Origin: Rathayibacter caricis DSM 15933
Lineage (GTDB): Bacteria > Actinomycetota > Actinomycetes > Actinomycetales > Microbacteriaceae
Direction: 5' to 3'
Assembly (NCBI RefSeq): GCF_003044275.1
Contig: NZ_PZPL01000001.1
Location: 3,658,001-3,722,000 of the forward strand
Length of the DNA: 64,000 nucleotides
The translations under genes were made by a program, and so were the position numbers. A model generated the notes under the pieces. The model made no database searches. It had not been told where the DNA came from and was given only the letters and a program-made list of their open reading frames with translations. How positions within the stretch are numbered: the first letter of the stretch is position 1; each line of letters starts with the position of its first letter. Shown one piece after another: positions 1 through 8,621 of this stretch.

Positions 1-774
1 GTAGCCCAGGAGCGCGACGCCCGCGCAGAGCAGGAAGAGCGCCCAGACGCGGGGCGAGTTGAGCGAGACCTGCGCGGCGACCAGGATCGGCCCGACGCCG
101 GTCTCGATCTTGCCGAAGTACTCCCCCAGGATCGCGCCGAGGAAGGCCGCGGGGACCGCGATCTGCAGCGCCGACAGGATGTTGGGGAGCGCCGCGATGA
201 TCCGCACCTTGCGCAGCTGCGTGAACTTCGTGCCTCCGTAGACCGTGACCACGTCGAGCGATGCCTTGTCGGCGGCTTTCAGCCCCAGGAGGCTGCCGAC
301 CACGGTGGTGAAGAAGACGGAGAGGCCGGCGAGGAACACCGCGGTCGCGCTGGGCAGACCGGGAGCCTCGGCGCCGCCCATGATGAGGAGGACGAGCGTG
401 CCGATGGCGACGATCGGGACGCAGTAGGTGACGACCGCGAGCTGCGACACGACCCCCTCCAGCCACGGCACGACGAGGACGAGAGCCGAGAGCACCAGGG
501 CGAGGAGGTTGCCCCAGAAGTAGCCGACCGCCGCCTCGCCGATCGTGACGGAGAAGTTGCGCCAGTAGAAGCCGAATCCGTCGTCGATCGCCACCTGCAC
601 GACCTGCACCGGAGTGGGCACCACGGCGTAGGTCGAGGAGCCGGTCGGCGCGCTGACGAGCGCGATCACCCACCAGACGGCGACGATGCCCAGCACGCCG
701 AGGAGCCCGGCGGCCCAGGGCGGGAGCGAGAAGGAGCGCCGCTCGACGGCGGGAGCGGGGGAAGCCGTGGCCAT
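1..774 (-). CDS. ABC transporter permease, SsuC/ThiX-like (3' part runs off the window)
   Basis: Inner-membrane subunit of the importer whose ATPase and binding protein follow at higher coordinates. Reading back from ATG at 774 gives 258 codons with no stop before base 1, so the C-terminus is missing. A short cytoplasmic N-terminus leads to a first membrane segment (GLLGVLGIVAVWWVIALV), and several more hydrophobic segments follow. The family's ATPase-contacting loop is recognisable around residues 180-220 (KVRIIAALPNILSALQIAVP, then GAILGEYFG). The ribosome-binding site AGGAGG overlaps the stop codon of the ATPase gene at 784-786, so the two are translationally linked. Family: nitrate/sulfonate/taurine/thiamine-precursor type permease. 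The substrate cannot be told from this subunit. Confidence 0.88.
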   Translation of the reverse strand, partial: MATASPAPAVERRSFSLPPWAAGLLGVLGIVAVWWVIALVSAPTGSSTYAVVPTPVQVVQVAIDDGFGFYWRNFSVTIGEAAVGYFWGNLLALVLSALVLVVPWLEGVVSQLAVVTYCVPIVAIGTLVLLIMGGAEAPGLPSATAVFLAGLSVFFTTVVGSLLGLKAADKASLDVVTVYGGTKFTQLRKVRIIAALPNILSALQIAVPAAFLGAILGEYFGKIETGVGPILVAAQVSLNSPRVWALFLLCAGVALLGY

Positions 775-783
775 GCGGCCCTC

Positions 784-1611
784 CTAGTGGTCGTCGGCGG
801 CCGCGCCGCCGTCGCCGAACAGGAGCTCGGACGCCTGGTCGACGTACGCGTGGAACTCGGGCGTGCGCTGCATCTCGGGGGTGCGCGGGCGCGGGAGGTC
901 GATGTCGATGATCTCCTTCACCCGACCCGGCCGCGGGCTCATGACGGCGACGCGGTCGGACAGGAAGATCGCCTCCGAGATGCCGTGCGTGACGAGCAGC
1001 GTGGTGGCGGGCTTCTCGGTCCAGATGCGCAGCAGCTCGAGGTTGAGCTTCTGCCGCGTCATGTCGTCGAGCGCGCCGAACGGCTCGTCGAGCAGGAGCA
1101 CCTCGGGCTTGAGGATGAGGCAACGCGCGATCGAGACGCGCTGGCGCATGCCTCCCGAGAGCTGCGCGGGCTTGGCCTTCTCGAACCCGCGGAGGCCGAC
1201 GAGGTCGATGAGCTCGTCGATGTAGGACTGGTCGACCGACTTGCCCGCGATCTCGAACGGGAGGCGGATGTTCGACATGACGCTGCGCCACGGGAGGAGC
1301 GCGTGGTCCTGGAAGGCGATGCCGAGCTTGTTGTCGCGGCGCAGCTCCTTCGGGGTGCGGCCGTCGACGCGGATGGAGCCGGACGTCGGCTCCTCCAGCC
1401 CCGCGAGGATGCGGAGGATCGTCGACTTGCCGCACCCCGAGGGGCCCAGCAGTGCGAGGAAGCTGCCCTGATCGGTGTGCAGATCGGTGTCCTGCAGCGC
1501 CGTGACGCTGCGGGCGCCCATCCGGAACGTCTTCGACAGGCCGTGGATCTGGATGCCGGTGCCGCCGGCATCCTGCTCGCGCAGGATGCCGGCGTCGGTC
1601 GTGTCGGTCAC
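784..1611 (-). CDS. ABC transporter ATP-binding protein, nitrate/sulfonate/taurine type
   Basis: Cytoplasmic ATPase of 275 residues powering the adjacent importer. Walker A is GPSGCGKST near residue 56, the Q-loop region reads [10 protein letters not shown], the signature is LSGGMRQRV near residue 153, Walker B with the catalytic Glu is [12 protein letters not shown], and the switch histidine is in [10 protein letters not shown]. These features and the length fit the SsuB/TauB/ThiZ group. The gene lies 36 bp behind the binding-protein gene and 9 bp before the permease start, a normal operon order of binding protein, ATPase, permease. Substrate class is inferred only from the family. Confidence 0.93.
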   Translation of the reverse strand: MTDTTDAGILREQDAGGTGIQIHGLSKTFRMGARSVTALQDTDLHTDQGSFLALLGPSGCGKSTILRILAGLEEPTSGSIRVDGRTPKELRRDNKLGIAFQDHALLPWRSVMSNIRLPFEIAGKSVDQSYIDELIDLVGLRGFEKAKPAQLSGGMRQRVSIARCLILKPEVLLLDEPFGALDDMTRQKLNLELLRIWTEKPATTLLVTHGISEAIFLSDRVAVMSPRPGRVKEIIDIDLPRPRTPEMQRTPEFHAYVDQASELLFGDGGAAADDH

Positions 1612-1647
1612 GGGTGGTGCCCTTCGTGGAGGTGGATCAGTGCCGGA

Positions 1648-2742
1648 TCAGGCGGTGTAGTCGACGAGCTCGGGGTTCTCCTCGTAGACCTCGGCGAGGA
1701 GGGTCATGTCGAAGAGGTCGTCCGCCGAGATGTCGATGCCGGCGCCGGCGAGGGACGCGATGGTCTCGCTCTGCAGCTCGTCCGAGATCGTGAAGAGGCC
1801 GTTGGCGACGGTGTCGTCCGAGACGACGAGCTGCTCGGCCTGGATCGTGGCGCCCTCCTTCGAGGAGGCCTCGTCGAGGCCGAGGTCCTTGCCGTAGTCC
1901 TCGATGGCGAGCATCGCGCCCGCCTCCGGGTCCTTGACCGCGTCGGACCAGCCCTTGATCTCCGCGACGAGGAACGCCTTGACCGCGTCGCGCTTCTCCG
2001 CGATCGTCTGGTCGGTGACCGTGAAGGTCTCGGCGACGAACGGGAGCCCGTTGTCGGCGAAGGGCAGGTTGACGACCTCGTAGCCCTCGTTCGCGACGGT
2101 GATCGACTCGTTGGTCAGGTAGGCGATGAAGCCGTCGACCGTGCCGTTGATGAGGACCGAGGGGTCGTACTCGACGGGGACGACGGTGAGGTCCGACTCC
2201 GAGAGCCCGTTGGCGGCGAGGAGCGCCTGGAACAGCGAGGTGTTCGACGCCTGGACGCCGATCTTCTTGCCGGCCATGTCGGCCGGGGTCGCGATGTTGC
2301 CCGCGGTCGCGATGGAGAGGACCGTGAAGGGGTTCTTCTGGAAGGTCGCGCCGATGATCTTCAGCGGCGCCTCCTGCTGGGCGATCACGGTGCCGACCGA
2401 GACGGCGTCGCTCAGCGCGACATCGGCGGAGCCCGAGAGCAGCTCGGCGGTGCCGGTCGAGGGGCCCGCGGTCAGGGTCACTCCCGAGAGGCCGGCGTCG
2501 GTGTAGTAGCCCTTGGAGTCGGCGAAGAACTCGCCCGAGAACTCCTCGTTCTTGATCCAGGAGAGCTGGACCTTCAGGGTGCCGAGGTCCCCACCCTCGC
2601 CGGACCCGCCGGTGGAGGCCGAGGAGTCGGAGGCGCAGGAGGCGAGGACGGACGCGCCGCCGATCGCGAGGCCGGCGACCCCCGCCATGCGGAGGAGGCT
2701 GCGGCGGTCGAAGGCCGGGGTGCGGAAGGGCGACAGGGTCAA
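1648..2742 (-). CDS. ABC transporter substrate-binding lipoprotein, NMT1/THI5-like
   Basis: Extracytoplasmic binding protein of 364 residues. The N-terminus has a twin-arginine-like signal (DRRSLLRMAG) and a lipobox LASC, with Cys about residue 36, followed by a Ser/Gly-rich linker, so it should be a membrane-anchored lipoprotein. The mature part begins with LKVQLSWIKNEEFSGEFFAD, the typical first strand and helix of NMT1/THI5-like proteins (ThiY, RibY, SsuA relatives). It is the first gene of a three-gene importer operon. Likely ligands for the family are pyrimidine or riboflavin-type vitamin precursors or sulfonates. I found no TPP or FMN riboswitch upstream that would decide between them. 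Confidence 0.88.
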   Translation of the reverse strand: MTLSPFRTPAFDRRSLLRMAGVAGLAIGGASVLASCASDSSASTGGSGEGGDLGTLKVQLSWIKNEEFSGEFFADSKGYYTDAGLSGVTLTAGPSTGTAELLSGSADVALSDAVSVGTVIAQQEAPLKIIGATFQKNPFTVLSIATAGNIATPADMAGKKIGVQASNTSLFQALLAANGLSESDLTVVPVEYDPSVLINGTVDGFIAYLTNESITVANEGYEVVNLPFADNGLPFVAETFTVTDQTIAEKRDAVKAFLVAEIKGWSDAVKDPEAGAMLAIEDYGKDLGLDEASSKEGATIQAEQLVVSDDTVANGLFTISDELQSETIASLAGAGIDISADDLFDMTLLAEVYEENPELVDYTA

Positions 2743-2881
2743 AGGGGACTCCTCGGGTCGAGATCGTCGGGCTGCAGGACGCGGCCGCGGTGATGCTGCT
2801 GCTGTGGTGCGCGGGTGGCGGCGTGGTACCCGTCCAGGCGCGCCAAGTCGCGCCGATCGGGTGCCTCGACGCTATCCTCGG

Positions 2882-2916
2882 GAGATTTCTCGGGTGTGTC
2901 CGCAGATTTCGCGGGT
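2882..2916 (-). promoter_or_regulatory. Tandem operator-like direct repeat upstream of the importer operon
   Basis: Two copies of a 14-base word, AGATTTC.CGGGT preceded by one variable base, start at 2882 and 2903, exactly 21 bp apart (two helical turns), with 12 of 14 positions identical. They lie about 140-175 bp before the binding-protein start, in the only AT-richer patch of the 2743-3006 gap. A TAnnnT box on the minus strand (TAGCGT, inside GATAGCGTC) follows at about 2870, so the repeats would overlap the -35 region. A regulator binding one face of the helix is an inference. Confidence 0.4.
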
Positions 2917-3006
2917 ATTAAGGCTCTCACGGATCCGCCAAGGATCGCGCCACAGAACGCGCCGACTCCGGCGGATCGGGTGAGACGACTCTCAGGCCCC
3001 GCGCGC

Positions 3007-4299
3007 TCAGCCCAGGGGCTTGAACGACAGGGAGTCGAGCCCGGCCGCTTCCCGGGGCACGAGGGCGAAGCGGGTGAAGCCCGCGGCCGTCGCGCGGTCG
3101 AGCAGCGGAGTGAGGTTCTTGCTGCGGCGCTCCAGCCGGACCCGGGAGCCCTGGGCGATCAGCGCCTGCTTCAGCGCGAGCAGCGCCTCCGGTGCGGCGT
3201 CGCGCTCGTGGACGAGCACCACCGCGTCGGGGCGCTCGGCGACGGGCACGTCGATCAGCTCGACGATGCGCTCGAAGCCGATCGAGAAGCCGCAGGCGGG
3301 GACGTCCTGGCCCAGGAACCGGCCGATCATGCCGTCGTAGCGGCCGCCTCCGCCGACCGAGGAGCCGGAGGACGGGTGCGCGATCTCGAAGATCGTGCCG
3401 GTGTAGTAGCCCATGCCCCGCACGAGCGTGGGGTCGAAGCGGAGGGAGACGCCCTCCGGGAGGGAGCGCAGCGCGCGGGCCAGGGTCTCGAGGGCCAGCA
3501 CCGCCTCGGGGTCCACGCCCTCGGGCAGGATGGCGAGGATCGCGGACTCCTCCATCGGCACTCCCCCTGCGGCGACGGCGTCCTCGATGCGCGCGAGGTA
3601 GCCGCCGAGCACGGCCGCGGCGTCGGGACCGTCGGCGTCGAGCTCGGCGACGACGCCCGCCGCTCCGATCTTGTCAAGCTTGTCGATCGAGATCAGGGCC
3701 TGCGGGAATCGCTCGGGAGCGAATCCGCAGTGCTCGAGGATGCCCAGGAGGAGGCGGCGGTCGTTGATGCGGATGGTGCAGTCGCGCAGGCCCAGCGTGT
3801 CGAGCGCCGACGCGGTCGCCGTGATCAGCTCGACCTCTGCCAGCTGGCCGGGCTCTCCGATGATGTCGATGTCGCACTGCACGAACTGGCGGTAGCGGCC
3901 CTTCTGCGGCCGCTCTGCGCGCCAGACCGGAGCGATCTGCACCGAGCGGAAGACGGTGGGGAGCTCGGCGCGGTGCGTCGCGTAGAAGCGGGCGAGCGGA
4001 ACCGTGAGGTCGAAGCGGAGCCCCAGGTCGGCGAGCGCCGACGGGTCGTCGGAGTCGGCGGCGGCCGTGAGGTCCTCGTGCGAGAGACCGCGGCGCAGCA
4101 CGCTGAAGGCGAGCTTCTCGTTGTCGCCGCCGAGTCCCGAGTGCAGGCGCTCGAAGTCCTCGACGACGGGGGTCTCGATCTCGTCGAAGCCGTGCGACGC
4201 GTAGACCCGGCGGATCACCGAGAGCGCGTGCTCGCGCTTCGCCTTGTCGGCCGGGAGGAAGTCGCGCATGCCGCGGGGCGGGGTGATCGAGGAGGCCAT
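3007..4299 (-). CDS. hisS: Histidine--tRNA ligase
   Basis: Class II aminoacyl-tRNA synthetase of 430 residues that charges tRNA-His in the cytoplasm. The N-terminus ITPPRGMRDFLP is characteristic. Motif 2 surrounds APVWRAERPQKGRYRQF. The histidine-specific loop reads LVRGMGYYTGTIFE. Motif 3 is GFSIGFERI, preceded by the glycine-rich SVGGGGRYDG. A C-terminal anticodon-binding domain of about 90 residues completes the protein. Length matches the family. The start is ATG at 4299. A GAGAAT box 7 nt ahead and a GGGAG about 10 nt ahead both exist, so leaderless or Shine-Dalgarno initiation is possible. It diverges from the ABC exporter genes at 4427. Confidence 0.97.
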   Translation of the reverse strand: MASSITPPRGMRDFLPADKAKREHALSVIRRVYASHGFDEIETPVVEDFERLHSGLGGDNEKLAFSVLRRGLSHEDLTAAADSDDPSALADLGLRFDLTVPLARFYATHRAELPTVFRSVQIAPVWRAERPQKGRYRQFVQCDIDIIGEPGQLAEVELITATASALDTLGLRDCTIRINDRRLLLGILEHCGFAPERFPQALISIDKLDKIGAAGVVAELDADGPDAAAVLGGYLARIEDAVAAGGVPMEESAILAILPEGVDPEAVLALETLARALRSLPEGVSLRFDPTLVRGMGYYTGTIFEIAHPSSGSSVGGGGRYDGMIGRFLGQDVPACGFSIGFERIVELIDVPVAERPDAVVLVHERDAAPEALLALKQALIAQGSRVRLERRSKNLTPLLDRATAAGFTRFALVPREAAGLDSLSFKPLG

Positions 4300-4426
4300 G
4301 GGGACGATTCTCCCAGACCACCGGACGCGCGCCCGGCGCCGCCGAGCCGTCCGACACGGACGTCGGCTAGGCTCGCCGCGCCCGGACGGTCGAGGGGACC
4401 TCCGGGCGGCGACGGACGGGGACCGG

Positions 4427-5455
4427 ATGCACGCGGACCAGCACGACTTCGACCAGGACGGGTTCGCCCGCTACGACGACGGGCCCGAGTCCGTGCCGCG
4501 CGGTTTCCGCGCCGGATCCGGGATCGGCGGCATCGTCGCCGAGGGCGTCTCGCGCTCCTTCGGGTCCGTGCACGCCGTGCGGAACGCGACCTTCGAAGCG
4601 CGCCCCGGCGAGGTGACCGCGCTGGTCGGCCCCAACGGCGCGGGCAAGACCACGCTCATGCTCCTGCTCGCCACGCTCCTCCGGCCCGACGCGGGCCGAC
4701 TGCTCGTGGCCGGGCACGACCCGGTCGCCGAGCCGGCCGCCGTGCGCGCATCGCTCGGCTGGATGCCCGACGTGCTCGGCTCCTGGGCGGCTCTGACCTC
4801 GCGGGCGACGCTGCGCACCACCGGCATGCTCTACGGACTGCCCCGCGCCGACGCCGAGGCGCGCGCCGACGAGCTGCTCGGCCTGGTCGATCTGGTCGAG
4901 CTCGCCGACCGTCCCACGCGCGTGCTGTCTCGCGGGCAGAAGCAGCGCCTGAGCCTCGCGCGGGCGCTCGTGCACGACCCCGCCGTCCTCGTGCTCGACG
5001 AGCCCGCCTCCGGCCTGGATCCCGGCGCGCGGATCGCTCTGCGCGACCTGGTCCTGCGGCTCGCGGGCGAGGGACGGACGGTGCTCGTCTCCGGCCACGT
5101 GCTCGCCGAGCTCGACGAGATGGCCGATGCGGCCGTGTTCCTCGACTCCGGCACCACGGCGACGCAGGAGGCGGTCTCGCACGCGGCCGGATCGCTCCGC
5201 ACCTGGCGCATCGAGGCGGTGTCGATCGGCGGGCGCGAGCTCGCCGGCCTCGTCGCGCGGGTGACGGGCGCCACCGCCCGGGAGGATCGCGACGCGGTGC
5301 TCGTGCCCGTCGCCGACGACGCGGCCGCGGCGGCCCTCCTCGCCGCGCTCGTCGGCGCGGGGGTCGCGGTCAGCCGCTTCGCCCCGGCCGTCGGGGAGCT
5401 CGAGCACACCTTCGCCGACCTGCGGCGATCGAGCACCGAGGAGTCGACACGATGA
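4427..5455 (+). CDS. ABC exporter ATP-binding protein
   Basis: ATPase of 342 residues for the downstream permease. Walker A is GPNGAGKTT (about residue 68), the signature LSRGQKQRL (about 166), Walker B LVLDEPASGLDPG, and the switch histidine is in VLVSGHVLAELDE. About 35 residues precede the ABC domain, and about 100 residues follow it, the latter likely a regulatory or dimer domain as in CcmA/NatA-type exporters. I chose ATG at 4427 (MHADQH) because the upstream in-frame extension crosses the intergenic region shared with hisS and has biased composition. The ribosome-binding site is weak. The stop codon overlaps the next ATG (ATGA), so the two subunits are co-translated. Confidence 0.9.
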   Translation: MHADQHDFDQDGFARYDDGPESVPRGFRAGSGIGGIVAEGVSRSFGSVHAVRNATFEARPGEVTALVGPNGAGKTTLMLLLATLLRPDAGRLLVAGHDPVAEPAAVRASLGWMPDVLGSWAALTSRATLRTTGMLYGLPRADAEARADELLGLVDLVELADRPTRVLSRGQKQRLSLARALVHDPAVLVLDEPASGLDPGARIALRDLVLRLAGEGRTVLVSGHVLAELDEMADAAVFLDSGTTATQEAVSHAAGSLRTWRIEAVSIGGRELAGLVARVTGATAREDRDAVLVPVADDAAAAALLAALVGAGVAVSRFAPAVGELEHTFADLRRSSTEESTR

Positions 5456-6519
5456 CCACGACGACCGCTCCCGAGGCCGTCCGCGCGCTGCCGTTCCTCC
5501 GGGGCGCGGGCCTCGTCGTCCGACTCGAGCTCGCCCAGCGCGTCCGCGGCGTCTCGTCCTTCGTGCTGCTCGGACTGTTCTTCCTGCTGGTCGGAGCCGT
5601 CACCGGGCTCCTCGTCGTCGCGAGCGGCGTCCTGTCGGGCAGCGGCGCCCAGGTCGGCGGCTGGATCTACTCCGTCCTCGTCTACTTCGTGCTGCTGCTG
5701 GGCAGCCTGGTCACGCCCGCGCTGTCCGGCGCCGCGATCAACGGCGAGCGCGACGCGGGAACGCTGGCGACGATGCAGGTGACGCTCCTGACCACTCCGC
5801 AGCTCGTGCTCGGCAAGCTCGCCTCGGCCTGGCTGGTCGCCCTCGCGTTCCTCGTCAGCACACTGCCGTTCCTGCTCGTGGCGGTGCTGGTGGGCGGCGT
5901 CTCGGCGGTCTCGGCGCTCGTCTCGGTGCTCGTGCTGGCCGTGCAGCTCGGAGTGGTCGCGGCGATCGGAGTGGGGCTCAGCGGGATCCTCGACCGGCCG
6001 CTGATGTCGGTGGTCACTACCTACCTCGTGGTCGCAGCGCTGAGCGTCGGATCGCTGATCGCGTTCGGCCTCCTGACGACGGTGACGACGTCCGAGACCC
6101 GCACCGTCTTCGTCGACGGCGAGGGGAACCCCGATCCCTCGTGCGGCTCGGCATACGACAGCGTCACTCCGCGCTACGACTACTACTGGGGGCTGCTGGC
6201 ACTCAATCCGTTCGTCGTCCTCGCCGACGCGGTGCCTCCGCAGCTCGATGCCTACGGGCAGCCCTCCGACCTGTTCGGGAGCATCGCGCTCGGGGTCCGC
6301 CAGGCGCAGATCCCGCCGGAACTGGAGGTCGAGATCGACTGCACCGGGGCGTCGGAGCAGGGGTACCGCGGGCCCGCGGAGACGTTCGCCGAGACGGTGC
6401 CGTCGTGGTTCGTCGGCCTCGCTCTGCAACTGGTGCTCGCGGTCGGACTGGTGCTCGGAGCGATCCGGCGGACGGCCACGCCGGCGGCGCGGCTGCCGAA
6501 GGGGCGCCGCGTCGCGTGA
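5452..6519 (+). CDS. ABC exporter membrane subunit (ABC-2 type)
   Basis: Integral membrane protein of 355 residues with about six hydrophobic segments: the first near residues 35-60, four clustered between 75 and 215, and the last near the C-terminus. An extracellular region of roughly 110 residues between about 215 and 325 contains two cysteines (PSCGSAYD and DCTGA) that could form a disulfide. The motif INGERDAGTLATMQ after the second segment is the typical ABC-2 cytoplasmic helix. It overlaps the ATPase gene by 4 bp. Substrate unknown. Exporters of this design carry drugs, peptides or cell-wall material. Confidence 0.85.
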   Translation: MTTTTAPEAVRALPFLRGAGLVVRLELAQRVRGVSSFVLLGLFFLLVGAVTGLLVVASGVLSGSGAQVGGWIYSVLVYFVLLLGSLVTPALSGAAINGERDAGTLATMQVTLLTTPQLVLGKLASAWLVALAFLVSTLPFLLVAVLVGGVSAVSALVSVLVLAVQLGVVAAIGVGLSGILDRPLMSVVTTYLVVAALSVGSLIAFGLLTTVTTSETRTVFVDGEGNPDPSCGSAYDSVTPRYDYYWGLLALNPFVVLADAVPPQLDAYGQPSDLFGSIALGVRQAQIPPELEVEIDCTGASEQGYRGPAETFAETVPSWFVGLALQLVLAVGLVLGAIRRTATPAARLPKGRRVA

Positions 6520-6525
6520 CCGCGG

Positions 6526-7179
6526 CTAGTCGGCGGCGCGCTCGCGCTCGACGGCCCGGATCTCGTCCTGCAGGTCGCGGGTCGCGGTGCGGAGGGCCCG
6601 CTCGGCGTCCAGGCCCTGCGCCCGAGCGGAGGCGACGATCGCGAGCAGCAGGGGGCCTAAGTCGTCCTCGGACTCGATCGGCAGCGGCCCCTCCCCCGCG
6701 TCGACGATGCCGAGGGTCGTCGCCTTGCCGATCACCTTGTCGGCGAGGGCGAGCGCGGGCATGCCCTGCGGGATGCCGTCGAGGACACTGGTGCGGTGCG
6801 GCTTCTCGGTCCGCTTCAGCTCGTCCCAGACCGCGATCACGTCGTCGGCGGTCTCGGCGGTCGCGTCGCCGAAGACGTGCGGGTGGCGGCCGATCATCTT
6901 GGCGTTCATGTGCGCCGCGACGTCCTCGATCGTGAAGGGCTCTGCTCCGTCGGCGGCGAGATCGGCGTGGAAGAGCACCTGGTAGAGCACGTCGCCCAGC
7001 TCCTCGATCAGGTCGTCCCGGTCGCCCGCCTCGATGGCGTCGACGAGTTCGTGCGACTCCTCGATCAGGTAGCGCACGAGCGACTCGTGGGTCTGCTCGG
7101 CGTCCCACGGGCAGCCGCCCGGAGCGCGGAGGACGTGGACGGTGCGGATGAGCTCGTCGAGCCGGGGATGCGCGGTCAC
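6526..7179 (-). CDS. mazG: MazG family nucleoside triphosphate pyrophosphohydrolase
   Basis: House-cleaning enzyme of 217 residues that hydrolyses (d)NTPs to monophosphates and pyrophosphate. The metal-binding pattern is clear: EESHELVDAI followed by IEELGDVLYQVLFHAD, that is E-E-x-x-E with E-x-x-D. PGGCPWDAEQTHESL near residue 20 is the family hallmark. The start is GTG at 7179; an ATG at 7187 is out of frame and stops at once. A GAGGAT box lies 6 nt before the GTG. In many actinobacteria mazG follows mfd; here two ABC genes and a deaminase separate them. Confidence 0.93.
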   Translation of the reverse strand: MTAHPRLDELIRTVHVLRAPGGCPWDAEQTHESLVRYLIEESHELVDAIEAGDRDDLIEELGDVLYQVLFHADLAADGAEPFTIEDVAAHMNAKMIGRHPHVFGDATAETADDVIAVWDELKRTEKPHRTSVLDGIPQGMPALALADKVIGKATTLGIVDAGEGPLPIESEDDLGPLLLAIVASARAQGLDAERALRTATRDLQDEIRAVERERAAD

Positions 7180-7214
7180 CCGGCCATCCTCGCATCCGCG
7201 GCCGACGGCGCTCC

Positions 7215-8621
7215 TCAGGCTCGGGCGAGGCGGCGCCGCGCGGTGAGCAGGCAGGCGAGCACCACGGGCGGCACAGCGGCGACGAGACCCGGGGCGGCCG
7301 CGACTCCGACGGCCGCAGCGCCCGTCACGAGCACGCCGGCCAGGTTCCAGAGCAGCACGACGGCCCCCGCGCCGTCGCCGATCGGGAGCGGGACCGGGCC
7401 GAGCAGGGACGGGGGCAGCGGGCCTCGTGTCGCGTCCATCGCGCGCGCCGCGACCGCGACGACGGCCACGGCCGCGGCGGGTGCCCACGGGCCGGAGGCG
7501 AGGACGGCGGCGAGGACGACCAGGCCGACCGCCAGCACGAGCGGCAGGATCCCGTGCAGGAGGAGCAGGTCGAGCGGGGCGGGGGCGAGGAGCGCGGGCT
7601 GTCCGGCGGTCGCGGCGGCGTGCCGGAAGCCGTCGCTCCAGACACCTGCTCCGCAGTACGCGAGGACGCCGGCGAGCACCGCGGGCAGGGCGAGCTGCGA
7701 CGGGGGCGCCACGGCGGCCGCGGCGAGCGCGACTCCGGCGGCGGCGAGGGCCGCAGCCCCCGCGAGAGAGCGGCCCGGCGTGCGCAGCGCGCCCACGGCG
7801 TCGCGGACCGGCACGGCGAGGACGAACGGTGCGATCCGCACGGCGGAGAGCCCGCGGAGGCGGCGCGGGCGGGCCCGGTAGCCCTCGAGCGCGTCGGCGA
7901 CCTCGCCGATCGCACCGCGGTCGCGCGTCGCACGCCACTGCCGGGACTGGGCGAGCACGAGCGGCCCGCGCACGGCGTCGAGCAGACGCGGCACCATCGC
8001 CAGCGCGAGGGAGGCGGACAGGGCGAGTGCGATCGCGGCGGAGAGGTCCGACCCGGTGAGCGCGGCCGAGACGACGACTCCCGGCCCGACGGGCAGCAGC
8101 ACCGCGAGGGCCGTCGCCGCGGCCAGTCCGGCGGACCAGCGCGGCGGGAGGCACTCGCCGGCGAGCCACGCGACCGCGAGGACCGCCGCGCCCGCGGCTC
8201 CCGCACCGGCGGCGAGCGGCAGGGACGACTCCGTCGCGACCGCGATCAGGACGGCGCCACCGGTGCCGGCGAGCACGACGGACGCGCTCGACAGCGCGAC
8301 GGGGCGGCGGAGGACGAGGCGCCGGGGCAGGTCGGTGTCGAGGAGCACGGCGGTGGGATGCGGCTCGTCGACCGCCGGGCCGCGGACCCGGCCCAGGAGG
8401 ACCGCGGCGGGCAGGAGCAGTCCGGCGACGACTCCGACGACCACCGGCAGCTCGAGGCCCGCGAGCGCCGGAGCCGGATCGCCGGCGAGCAGCGCGAGGG
8501 CGCGCAGCACGGGCAGCACGACGACCAGCACGGTGAGGGCGGCGAGGTAGCCGGAGTAGGCGTGGTCTCGATGATCGGACCGGGAGCGGTGCAGGGCGCG
8601 GACCGCGCGGATCCGGTTCAT
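7215..8621 (-). CDS. Polytopic membrane protein paired with an ABC ATPase (DUF6297-like)
   Basis: Very hydrophobic protein of 468 residues, rich in Ala, Leu and Val, with roughly 10-12 membrane segments and a cytoplasmic stretch around residues 215-265 (QSRQWRATRDRGAIGEVADA). It overlaps the upstream ATPase gene by 4 bp (ATGA), so it is almost certainly that ATPase's membrane partner. The arrangement recalls the actinobacterial family annotated DUF6297, an assignment made from memory of the family's look and not from a search. Probable function: ABC-type export or antimicrobial-peptide defence; substrate unknown. Confidence 0.75.
   Translation of the reverse strand: MNRIRAVRALHRSRSDHRDHAYSGYLAALTVLVVVLPVLRALALLAGDPAPALAGLELPVVVGVVAGLLLPAAVLLGRVRGPAVDEPHPTAVLLDTDLPRRLVLRRPVALSSASVVLAGTGGAVLIAVATESSLPLAAGAGAAGAAVLAVAWLAGECLPPRWSAGLAAATALAVLLPVGPGVVVSAALTGSDLSAAIALALSASLALAMVPRLLDAVRGPLVLAQSRQWRATRDRGAIGEVADALEGYRARPRRLRGLSAVRIAPFVLAVPVRDAVGALRTPGRSLAGAAALAAAGVALAAAAVAPPSQLALPAVLAGVLAYCGAGVWSDGFRHAAATAGQPALLAPAPLDLLLLHGILPLVLAVGLVVLAAVLASGPWAPAAAVAVVAVAARAMDATRGPLPPSLLGPVPLPIGDGAGAVVLLWNLAGVLVTGAAAVGVAAAPGLVAAVPPVVLACLLTARRRLARA

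Noticed and set aside
2743..3006. Possible TPP or FMN riboswitch ahead of the NMT1-type importer
   Set aside because: I looked for the conserved TPP (CTGAGA, ACCTGA) and FMN core words in the transcribed strand and found none.
2815..6519. A 1,234-codon plus-strand frame ending in the exporter permease
   Set aside because: Only its last 355 codons match a membrane protein. The rest lies antisense to hisS and out of frame with the ABC ATPase.
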